A stretch of 61,517 nucleotides of DNA. Origin: Taishania sp036758285. Its GTDB lineage: Bacteria; Bacteroidota; Bacteroidia; Flavobacteriales_D; Crocinitomicaceae. The notes beneath the pieces were generated by a model. It was not told the origin of the DNA. It was given only the letters and a program-made list of their open reading frames with translations, and ran no database searches. The stretch lies in assembly GCA_036758285.1 (NCBI GenBank), contig DAIOWV010000014.1:1-61517 (forward strand), given 5' to 3'. The first letter of the stretch is position 1. Each line of letters starts with the position of its first letter. Position numbers and translations under genes: made by a program. Below are positions 1 through 7,144 of the stretch, one piece after another.

Positions 1-292
1 CTGCCCATCTCTGATTTTCAGCGTCAGAATTGTAGTCGTATAAAGTTATTTTTAAAGTTGAATCAGCGTTGATTACTCCCGATTCCATCGCCTCACTCAT
101 TCCTTTAGAAAAGGTGTTTTTAGAGGTGATTTCAAAAAAAGTAGCGTGATATAAGTTTGTTATTGACTTTTTATTGTTGGGTTTCATCAAAAAGTTGAAT
201 TCCCATTTTGTCCCCACGAAGTCACTAATTGATTGTGAGAACAAATTTGCAGAATAAAATACAACTATAAAAAGTAAGTGCTTAATAGTCAT
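1..292 (-). CDS. Exported protein of unknown function (3' end outside window)
   Basis: Translating the minus strand from the ATG at 292 gives 97 open codons that run off the window edge, so the C-terminus is missing. The protein starts MTIKHLLFIVVFYSANLFSQ, a short charged n-region, a hydrophobic core and an SQ-type cleavage site, as in a Sec signal peptide. The mature part begins SISDFVGTKWEFNF, which resembles the opening of small secreted lipocalin- or META-like proteins, but I cannot assign a family. The start lies one base after the stop codon of the preceding minus-strand gene, so the two are almost certainly cotranscribed and probably translationally coupled. Confidence 0.7.
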   Translation of the reverse strand, partial: MTIKHLLFIVVFYSANLFSQSISDFVGTKWEFNFLMKPNNKKSITNLYHATFFEITSKNTFSKGMSEAMESGVINADSTLKITLYDYNSDAENQRWA

Positions 293-293
293 G

Positions 294-1429
294 TTAAACT
301 CTAATACCTTTTTGATATACTAAGAAATTATTATTTGGAAGTTTTACCAGGACAGAGTTACCATAAATCTCAAATTCAGCATTCTGAAGATTTGTTAGCT
401 CAATGTTTTGACCATCAATTACAGCATTAATACCACCGATTAGGTTTCGGTAAACCAAGGTTGCATTTTTGATTTTAAATTCAGTTATCTTGAAATTCGC
501 AGCTTGAGTAACTGTTCCATTCACATCACAATAAGTAAAACCATTGTTTTCGAACACAGCAATATCATCTACAACGTCCCATTTTCCAGGGAATGAAGAT
601 AATTCTGTAATTTGACCATTTCTGTACATTTTCAAATTTCCAGCAACATCTTCATAAACAACAAATCCTCGACCAGCTTTGTATGTTTTCACCCATTGAT
701 CTTCAACATCAACAAAATTTCCTTTGTCAAATACTGCGAATGTTCTAGTTGTTGGGTCGTTAAAAGCAACGATATCTGTTCCACTTTGAAAGTCAATATT
801 TCCATTCCAAACACCTACTTCATACGTTTTTCCCTTGTAGAAAATTTTATAAAGTCCTCCATTATCAGCGAAAGCCATAACGTTTTCACCTATTTTTTTA
901 CTATTTGTTAAGAAAAGATCAGTAGTACTTGTCTGTAATGGGTATTCTGTTCCATTCCAATGAATCATCATCGTGTTGTAACGAGTGTCCATAAAAACAA
1001 GTATATCATCTTTAACGATGTATTGACCACCAAAAAATGAAAGTGTTTTTGTTTTACCATCCCTCCACATTCCTATTGTAGTACCAACATTCCAGCCTAA
1101 CATATTATCAGAAATCTGATATTCTAGATTCATATTTGAAATGTCGTGACGTTCTTTTCCATCATACACCCTCAAATTTCCTCTAATGTCTAAGTAAGCA
1201 ACCAAGTTGTCGCCCCCTTTATAACCTTTAATTTCCTGTAATTCAATAAATTTAAATTCTCCATTATCAACAGTAGCACCAATCACTTCATACATGTCGT
1301 ACGGCTTNNNNNNNNNNCATTATCAACAGTTCTAAACCATTTATTAAAATCCACAAAAGGTATTACTGTTTGAGAATGAGATACTTCTGTTGATAGGAGA
1401 AGAAAGAGTATTGCAAATAAATTTTTCAT
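294..1429 (-). CDS. Secreted propeller-like repeat protein, interrupted by an assembly gap
   Basis: The likely start is the ATG at 1429. It encodes a signal peptide (MKNLFAILFLLLSTEVSHSQ) and 17 further residues before a 10-N gap at 1308-1317. The downstream part is open to the TAA at 294. It consists of about nine imperfect repeats of roughly 35-45 residues, each a hydrophobic strand (such as DNLVAYLD, DDILVFMD, ENVMAFAD or TDIVAFND), a turn and an aromatic/Gly strand (YDG, WNG, YKG, DKG). That pattern is typical of beta-propeller blades. No catalytic motif is visible, so a periplasmic or surface binding role is only inference. Deleting the block 1262-1317 restores one continuous frame of about 359 residues (see findings). 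The gene lies between an aspartic-protease lipoprotein and another exported protein, all on the minus strand. Confidence 0.75.
1308..1317. other. Assembly gap (10 N)
   Basis: This run of ten N splits the propeller-like gene. The 13-bp string cattatcaacagt occurs just before the gap (1262-1274) and immediately after it (1318-1330), in the same codon phase. The gap is probably an unmerged contig overlap rather than missing sequence. Confidence 0.9.
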
Positions 1430-1433
1430 ATTC

Positions 1434-1441
1434 CAAATATA
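1434..1441 (-). promoter_or_regulatory. Candidate -7 box (TATATTTG) of the propeller-like gene
   Basis: On the minus strand TATATTTG matches the Bacteroidota -7 consensus TAnnTTTG. Only four bases separate it from the ATG at 1429, so the transcript would be leaderless or nearly so. No convincing -33 TTG is present. This box also suggests the gene can be transcribed separately from the protease gene upstream. Confidence 0.45.
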
Positions 1442-1516
1442 ACCAAAAAATGAGCCAAAAAAAGAGAGAAAAGTTATAAATTAGTTATTAATTAACAGGT
1501 TAATAAAAAATAACAA

Positions 1517-2728
1517 TCAATTCGTTAAGGGGGGCATCTTGGTAATATGGTATTCATTTTTACCATTTTCATTTTCAATGATTAATCGAAGATTGTCGGC
1601 TTCTTTTATTCGAACCATTTTAATTATTTTACAGTACTCCTCTAAAGAAGTGTTGGATACGTCTAATTCGTTTACATTGAGAACGGTATCTCCAACTCGA
1701 ATTCCAGCTGTTTGGGCCGAACTTCCTTCTGTAATAGAGGATACAATCATTTTATCGCCTGTTTTATACAAAGATATTCCGAATGATTCAGCAAAAGAAT
1801 TGTTGAAGTTTGATTGTGGAGTTAGTGAAATAAGGTTGTTGTTCCAATCTATTGTCACCAAGTAATTTTTTAAGAATGACATTCCCAGCAATGAATTTTT
1901 ACCTTTTTTAAAATCAACTATTTGGTTATCTAAAGTCAAATCGCCAATGGATATTTTCTTTAATAAAACCTGTTTGCTTGTGTCATTGCTTGAAATTCCA
2001 AATATTCCAACAGAATTTGCACCAAATGATGTGCGTTCATTGATAATTTCATTGTTTGATTTTAATTCTTTCAAATGATCATATTCGGTACTGATAAATC
2101 CAACGGAACCCGTATCAACTTTTAATCGTTTAATGGTTGTTGAACCAATAGTTAGATGAACGATTGGGGTTCCAGTTAAGTCAGATGTAAAAGGAATCGA
2201 AAAGCTATTGGGAGGGATAATAAGGTCTTTTTTTTCTGGAATAATTCGGATGATATTATTTTGATAATCAATTTGCCAATAGGCATTTTTCATGAGGTTG
2301 GCCCCAATTAAACCGTCGATATTTAAACAAGCTATTGCTTCTACTTGTTGTAAATCAGCTATACCGGCTGTCGTGTTTGTAAAATTAGCACCATTAATAT
2401 TGATTTTTTTCAAATTCACATAATCTAAAACTGAAGAATTTCCTTGAGAATCATTCGTTTTTATTTTACGAACTTTCATGAATTCAATTTTTTCAGCTAA
2501 TTCTTTTGAAAGGATGTTTGGTGCTCCAGTGTCTAACAAAAAACGATAGGTATTGCCCTCAATTTCTGCAGGAATAATTATCAAACCATTTTCAACAGTA
2601 AATGTTACTTCAACAACTTCGGAAGTATTGCTTAGGTGTCCTTCTTTAAATAGCCCAACAAGTTGTCTTTGGCATGAGTTCAAAAACAACAAGCAACTAA
2701 TTGATAAAAAATTAAACCAAAACTTCAT
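1517..2728 (-). CDS. Retropepsin-like aspartic protease lipoprotein with C-terminal PDZ domain
   Basis: This 403-residue protein starts with a lipoprotein signal peptide whose lipobox is LNSC (Cys19), so it should be membrane-anchored. It carries two aspartic-protease motifs, DTGA (residues 66-69) and DTGS (205-208). Each follows a hydrophobic strand, and each has a later hydrophobic-Gly segment (DGLIG near 138; LLGMSFL in the second half), as in a two-lobed pepsin/retropepsin-like enzyme. The C-terminal region from about residue 315 to 390 reads as a PDZ domain (SSAQTAGIRVGDTVLNVN). The family (aspartyl protease plus PDZ) is common in Bacteroidota, but its substrates are unknown. It is the first gene of a minus-strand run of exported proteins, with 87 bases before the propeller-like gene. 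Activity at the envelope is inferred. Confidence 0.85.
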   Translation of the reverse strand: MKFWFNFLSISCLLFLNSCQRQLVGLFKEGHLSNTSEVVEVTFTVENGLIIIPAEIEGNTYRFLLDTGAPNILSKELAEKIEFMKVRKIKTNDSQGNSSVLDYVNLKKININGANFTNTTAGIADLQQVEAIACLNIDGLIGANLMKNAYWQIDYQNNIIRIIPEKKDLIIPPNSFSIPFTSDLTGTPIVHLTIGSTTIKRLKVDTGSVGFISTEYDHLKELKSNNEIINERTSFGANSVGIFGISSNDTSKQVLLKKISIGDLTLDNQIVDFKKGKNSLLGMSFLKNYLVTIDWNNNLISLTPQSNFNNSFAESFGISLYKTGDKMIVSSITEGSSAQTAGIRVGDTVLNVNELDVSNTSLEEYCKIIKMVRIKEADNLRLIIENENGKNEYHITKMPPLTN

Positions 2729-2860
2729 AAAACTAAGTTAATAAAATATTTGACTGATTTATTTAATTGTATTTTTTTAAGAATTAAAAATGATTATTAT
2801 TTAATCTTTTTATTGACGTGTATTTAATTATTTGTTATTTTTACAAAAACATTGATTACT

Positions 2861-3667
2861 ATGAGTATAGGGAATAATTTAAAACTTCTTCGTAAGCGAA
2901 AGAAAATTTCGCAAGAGGAAATATCGACAGCTCTTGGTTTTACACGTTCAACTTATAGTGGTTATGAAAATGGCGTTGCACAACCAAACATTGATAATTT
3001 AATTGCATTGTCTGAATTTCATTCAATTCCAATTGATGAATTTGTTAAAAAGGATTTTGAAACATTTTCAGAAGCAGAATGGCAGCGTATCGATCAGGGA
3101 TTGTATACAGATGTGAAAGGTTTGAAATTGAGAGTACTTACGACTATTATAAATCAAGAAAATGATGAATTAATCGAATTGGTTCCAATGAAAGCTTCTG
3201 CTGGATATACTTCTGGGTATGCTGATCCTGATTATTTGAAGGTATTGCCGACATTTACACTACCTTTTTTGTCAAAGGATAAAAAGTATAGATCTTTTCC
3301 AATCAAAGGCGATTCAATGCCTCCAGTTGTTGAGGGGTCTTTTGTAGTAGGTGAATTTGTTCAAAATTGGTTAACGCTTCGTAATGGTACACCTTGTATT
3401 GTTGTAACTAAAGATGAAGGAATTGTTTTTAAAGTGATTCAAAATTGTTTAGAAACAGAGCAGTCTTTTCAGCTTTGTTCAACCAACACGTTTTATCAGC
3501 CATATTTAGTGCACGTTAATGATATATTGGAGATTTGGCGTTTTGTAAATTATATTTCACCGGAATTGCCAGATGTTCAAGTAGATAATGAAGGAGTTTC
3601 TAGATCAATTATGGGGTTGCAGCAAGAGATAAATGAGTTGAAAAATTTACTCATAAAAAAATCGTAG
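2861..3667 (+). CDS. XRE-family regulator with S24 (LexA/CI-like) self-cleaving peptidase domain
   Basis: The protein has an N-terminal Cro/CI-type helix-turn-helix (residues about 5-60, ISQEEISTALGFTRSTYSGYENG). This is followed by a linker and a C-terminal S24 peptidase domain with Ser152 in GDSMPP and Lys191 in VFKVI as the likely catalytic dyad. The sequence ASAGYTSGY holds a candidate Ala114-Gly115 cleavage site like those in LexA and UmuD. I chose the ATG at 2861 rather than the in-frame TTG nine bases upstream because it starts directly on the HTH domain. The gene stands alone, with an AT-rich region upstream and a terminator at its stop codon. The family represses genes until stress triggers autoproteolysis. 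Targets here are unknown, and there are no phage genes nearby. Confidence 0.88.
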   Translation: MSIGNNLKLLRKRKKISQEEISTALGFTRSTYSGYENGVAQPNIDNLIALSEFHSIPIDEFVKKDFETFSEAEWQRIDQGLYTDVKGLKLRVLTTIINQENDELIELVPMKASAGYTSGYADPDYLKVLPTFTLPFLSKDKKYRSFPIKGDSMPPVVEGSFVVGEFVQNWLTLRNGTPCIVVTKDEGIVFKVIQNCLETEQSFQLCSTNTFYQPYLVHVNDILEIWRFVNYISPELPDVQVDNEGVSRSIMGLQQEINELKNLLIKKS

Positions 3668-3694
3668 TCTCTTAAATGAAAAAGACTACGATTT
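3659..3694. terminator. Bidirectional terminator hairpin
   Basis: A perfect 12-bp inverted repeat (aaatcgtagtct / agactacgattt) encloses a 12-base loop. It overlaps the stop codon of the XRE/S24 gene and precedes the end of the convergent vWD gene. A/T-rich flanks on both sides fit use on both strands. Confidence 0.75.
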
Positions 3695-3721
3695 GAAGTA
3701 TTAATTTGTTTGAAATTTATT

Positions 3722-5677
3722 TTATCTACCTCCTCCAGTTGCTCGTTGATTACCTGGAGTGCTTCTGTTTGATGATCCAGAAGCAGGCGAAGATGTTCGT
3801 TGATTACTTCCACTACCAGAAGATTGGGTACTACTAGGAGAAGTGGATCTGCTAGGGGTCGTTGTTGTACTTGTCGAAGATCTATTGTTTGATTTGTTAT
3901 TTTCACTACTAGAAGGAGTTGTATTTCCAGTACTACTTTGTTTATTTTCAACAGGTTTTCTCTCTACGTTTTCGCTTTTTGTTGCAGGTGTAACTACTTT
4001 ACGATCTCTTGATTCAATTGGAGTACGTGTTCCACCATTAGTGTTAATGTTTTGATCAACAGGTTTTTCTTTTATTTCTACTTCATTTCTATTCACATCA
4101 GGTTTCCTGTTTCCTGATCCTTCATTAGGAGTAGCAATTCGTTCATTTGTAGAATTTTGAATTTCCGAATTATTAGTTCTGTTTTCTCTTGTTCCTGTAT
4201 TTGTCGATGGATTTGTCGGATTTGAACTTCTTGGATTTGTTGTTGTTCCATCAGTTCTATTTGTTGTTCTTGAATCATTTCCTTCCGTTTCAATAGGCGT
4301 TCTAGTACCATTTCCTTCAGTAGTTGGTCTACGTTCAAAAACATCTGTTCTGTTTACGTTGGGAGTTCTGTTTGAAATTGTAGTTAATTCCCTTCCATTT
4401 GTTCTATTGGGTACAGTCGGTCTAGGAGATGGTTGAATGTTTGCATGTGCAAAATCCATTACACAACCAGCCATTTCATCTGCAAAGATTCCTTGTCTTT
4501 CACATTCTCTTCTTGCTCTGTCTCTATCTGCTTGGGAAATGTCGCCAAGAGTTAAGTGCGTTCTTGGAAACGAAGGGTCGTAAAAAGACCAACTGCTTTG
4601 ACCAAAATTGTACTCAAAAAGTGAATTTTGATCATTTACAAGAAATTGTCCACCGAAATCTCTTGCTAAAAATGCTAATTGTTCTCGTTCAATTGCTAAT
4701 GTCGTACGATTAAAATCTCTTGAATCAAAAGGTGTAAAAATTGTTGAACTTGCTAAGTTTCCTCTGTTATTTGTCCCTGTGAAATCATCATCACTTCTAC
4801 CATTTGCATTTCCCATTAAACCAATGTAATTACCATCACATTCATAAACGTAAACAGATAAATTCATAAATTTCATTCCGCCAGTAGAAGATAGTTTTGC
4901 TTCAACTTTTTCTCCTGTAGGCCAGGTAACAATGTATTGTTTTCCATTGTTTTGAATTGTTCCTCCGTTGGGTAAGTAAAATGTTTCATTTGATAAAAAG
5001 ATTGTTCTGCCATTTACGCGTAGGGGAGTATTGCTTCCATTGTCAGGGGAATCGCTAGCATATATTCCCACACGATCTCCATGAACATTCATAGCAACAG
5101 CAGTATTTAAAGAAACTTTATCTGTTTGTGGTTTTTGGCGTGCTTGAACCTCAAATGTTGAATTAGGCGAACTGGATAAAACATATTCTCCTACAGTTTG
5201 AAAGGAGTAAGTTGAACCATCAAATGTGCGGATATGCGGGTCACCATAACTTCTTCCCATAATCAATTTACAATTAGATCGAGTAAGGTAATAGTTATAG
5301 TCGTTTCTACTACGTTCATTATTTGTTTGAGTGGATTCAGATGGATTACCTACAGGGATACGATTTCCAGTTGTTGTCCCAGTTGTTGTACTTTGAGTAT
5401 TCCTTGGGTTTGTATCTTCTTGTTTAGATATTTCCCGAATTCTATTTTGTCTTTCTGCAGGCACTAATGAAAACATTTCAGCAGGGGTTAAATCTTCTGG
5501 AAATGTTCTATCAGGTATTGGTTGTTTGTTTGCCATTGCCTGAAAACTTTCGGCTAACCATTCTCCACGAACGGGATCCCATTCTGTAAGTTCTGCTTTA
5601 ATTTTACTTCGATTGTCTAATTGAGTAAACGAAAAACAAGAAACAATCAAAAAACTACTAAGTATATGTATTTTCAT
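3722..5677 (-). CDS. Secreted von Willebrand factor type D domain protein with Asn/Thr/Ser-rich tail
   Basis: This 651-residue protein has a signal peptide (MKIHILSSFLIVSCFSFTQ) and a short helical N-terminal region. A vWD-like domain begins at about residue 143 with SYGDPHIRTFDGSTYSFQ and reaches the GLMGNANGRSDDDF motif near residues 285-298. From about residue 420 to the end it is low complexity, rich in Asn, Thr, Ser, Arg and Gly (many NRT, RTP and TEG words) and ends in an RATGGGR-type tail, with no T9SS sorting domain that I can recognise. Bacterial vWD domains are known in surface and extracellular proteins. Adhesion or matrix formation is inferred from this. The gene stands alone, converging on the XRE/S24 gene. 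Confidence 0.8.
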   Translation of the reverse strand: MKIHILSSFLIVSCFSFTQLDNRSKIKAELTEWDPVRGEWLAESFQAMANKQPIPDRTFPEDLTPAEMFSLVPAERQNRIREISKQEDTNPRNTQSTTTGTTTGNRIPVGNPSESTQTNNERSRNDYNYYLTRSNCKLIMGRSYGDPHIRTFDGSTYSFQTVGEYVLSSSPNSTFEVQARQKPQTDKVSLNTAVAMNVHGDRVGIYASDSPDNGSNTPLRVNGRTIFLSNETFYLPNGGTIQNNGKQYIVTWPTGEKVEAKLSSTGGMKFMNLSVYVYECDGNYIGLMGNANGRSDDDFTGTNNRGNLASSTIFTPFDSRDFNRTTLAIEREQLAFLARDFGGQFLVNDQNSLFEYNFGQSSWSFYDPSFPRTHLTLGDISQADRDRARRECERQGIFADEMAGCVMDFAHANIQPSPRPTVPNRTNGRELTTISNRTPNVNRTDVFERRPTTEGNGTRTPIETEGNDSRTTNRTDGTTTNPRSSNPTNPSTNTGTRENRTNNSEIQNSTNERIATPNEGSGNRKPDVNRNEVEIKEKPVDQNINTNGGTRTPIESRDRKVVTPATKSENVERKPVENKQSSTGNTTPSSSENNKSNNRSSTSTTTTPSRSTSPSSTQSSGSGSNQRTSSPASGSSNRSTPGNQRATGGGR

Positions 5678-5759
5678 AGGGTTGATTTTTAATTCAATTC
5701 CCCTAAATGAATCAAAAGCTATGCCGTAAATAGTTTTTAATTGTTATTTAACCGTTAAA

Positions 5760-6971
5760 TTATTTAATTCCAAAATGTTTTTCAGCTTCATCAGCTATAT
5801 ATCCACCAATCGATAATGAGGCTGTCGCTGCTGGTGATGGCGCATTTAATACATGAATTGAATTCCCATGATATTCGATTCTAAAGTCGTCACGTGTATC
5901 TCCATCTTTGTTTAATAGCAAAGCTCTGACTCCAGAACGACCTGGTTTTAAATCTTCCATTGTTAAAGTTGGAATCATTCGTTGCAATGTTTTTAAGAAT
6001 AGTTTTTTGGAAAATGCTCGTCGGTATTCGTTAATTCCAAAACTCATATTGTTGAAGAATAATTTCCATGTTCCACCATATCCCAATGCGTCAGCAGTGT
6101 CTTTTAATGAAAAATCTGTTTTACCATATCCCTCTCTTTTGAAAGTGAATACTGCATTTGGTCCGCATTCAGTTTCTCCATCAGTCATTCGTGTGAAATG
6201 AACACCTAAAAATGGGAAATCGGGATTTGGTACAGGATATATAAGGTTCTTTACTTTGTGTTTAGCTTGTTCGGTTAATTCATAATAATCACCTCTGAAG
6301 CCTACCACTTGCTCTTTTAGTTTAACTCCATCTTTACGAGCAAGTCTATCTGCTTGAAGTCCTGCACAAAAAATTAAATGTTTTGCCTCAAATTCACCTT
6401 TGTTTGTCTTGATGGTTGAAGTTTCTCCATTTTTTTCAATTCCAATAACTTCATGTCCCATTTTCAGTTGACTATTTGCATTTTGTGCAAGTGCAACTTC
6501 TACCATTTTTTCTGTTGCACCTCTAAAATCGATAATTCCAGTACATGGTACCCAAATCCCTCCAATTGACTCGACATAAGGTTCGATTTCTTTAACTTGT
6601 GCTGCAGAAATTTTTTCAATACCTTCAATTTTATTTTCCAGACCAATATTGAAGATTTTATCCATGTGAGGTAATTCTTTTTCGTCTGTTGCGACAACAA
6701 CCTTTCCACAAACATCATGATTGATGCCATATTCTTTTGCAAAAGCAACCAATTCATGTCTTCCTTGATAACAGTTTTTAGCTTTAAGAGAACCTGGTTT
6801 ATAGTACAATCCAGAATGTATAACCCCGGAATTATGTCCTGTTTGATGATCTGCTAATTTTTGTTCTTTTTCAAGTAAAATTATGTTTAAATGTGGGTGG
6901 CGTTTTTGTAATTTATACAAAGTTGCTGCTCCAACAATTCCTCCACCAATAATTGCAATATCAAAAGTCAT
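5760..6971 (-). CDS. lhgO: L-2-hydroxyglutarate oxidase (LhgO family)
   Basis: This is an FAD-dependent oxidoreductase of the DAO fold. The dinucleotide-binding motif IIGGGIVGAATLY lies at the very N-terminus, followed by HQTGHNSGVIHSGLYY, which is characteristic of LhgO/L2HGDH. The C-terminal GRSGVRALLLN and APSPAATASLSIG segments also belong to this family. The enzyme oxidises L-2-hydroxyglutarate to 2-oxoglutarate and feeds electrons to the respiratory chain. The ATG at 6971 starts directly on the Rossmann fold. An in-frame TTG further upstream lies inside the putative promoter box and is unlikely to be used. Length (about 403 residues) is normal for the family. Confidence 0.92.
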   Translation of the reverse strand: MTFDIAIIGGGIVGAATLYKLQKRHPHLNIILLEKEQKLADHQTGHNSGVIHSGLYYKPGSLKAKNCYQGRHELVAFAKEYGINHDVCGKVVVATDEKELPHMDKIFNIGLENKIEGIEKISAAQVKEIEPYVESIGGIWVPCTGIIDFRGATEKMVEVALAQNANSQLKMGHEVIGIEKNGETSTIKTNKGEFEAKHLIFCAGLQADRLARKDGVKLKEQVVGFRGDYYELTEQAKHKVKNLIYPVPNPDFPFLGVHFTRMTDGETECGPNAVFTFKREGYGKTDFSLKDTADALGYGGTWKLFFNNMSFGINEYRRAFSKKLFLKTLQRMIPTLTMEDLKPGRSGVRALLLNKDGDTRDDFRIEYHGNSIHVLNAPSPAATASLSIGGYIADEAEKHFGIK

Positions 6972-6989
6972 TCTAGTAAAATTTGAATG

Positions 6990-6997
6990 CAAATATA
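6990..6997 (-). promoter_or_regulatory. Candidate -7 box (TATATTTG) for lhgO
   Basis: TATATTTG on the minus strand matches TAnnTTTG and lies 18 bases before the lhgO ATG, leaving a short leader. No clear -33 TTG is seen. Confidence 0.45.
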
Positions 6998-7090
6998 ATG
7001 ATAAGTTGCTTGAAGGTGATTTTTTTAGTATGTAGTTTTAGTGATGATACTATAGAATACCACGACTAGTAATGATAAGTAAATTTTACA

Positions 7091-7098
7091 TATCTTTG
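7091..7098 (+). promoter_or_regulatory. Candidate -7 box (TATCTTTG) for the UvrD-like helicase
   Basis: TATCTTTG matches the Bacteroidota -7 consensus and lies 46 bases before the helicase ATG, in the divergent region with lhgO. Confidence 0.45.
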
Positions 7099-7144
7099 TG
7101 TAACCATCGATTTGCACTTTTTCACAATCATTTTTAATAAATAA

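Noticed and set aside
612..911. Plus-strand ORF of 99 codons opposite the propeller gene
   Set aside because: It is antisense to a gene with a clear signal peptide and repeat pattern, and its own sequence shows no domain.
2861..3667. Prophage repressor region
   Set aside because: The S24 regulator has no integrase, cro or structural phage gene within the window. It looks like a chromosomal stress regulator.
4093..4344. Minus-strand ORF rich in Gln/Glu in the vWD gene
   Set aside because: It is a shifted-frame reading of the repetitive Asn/Thr tail and gives a low-complexity artefact.
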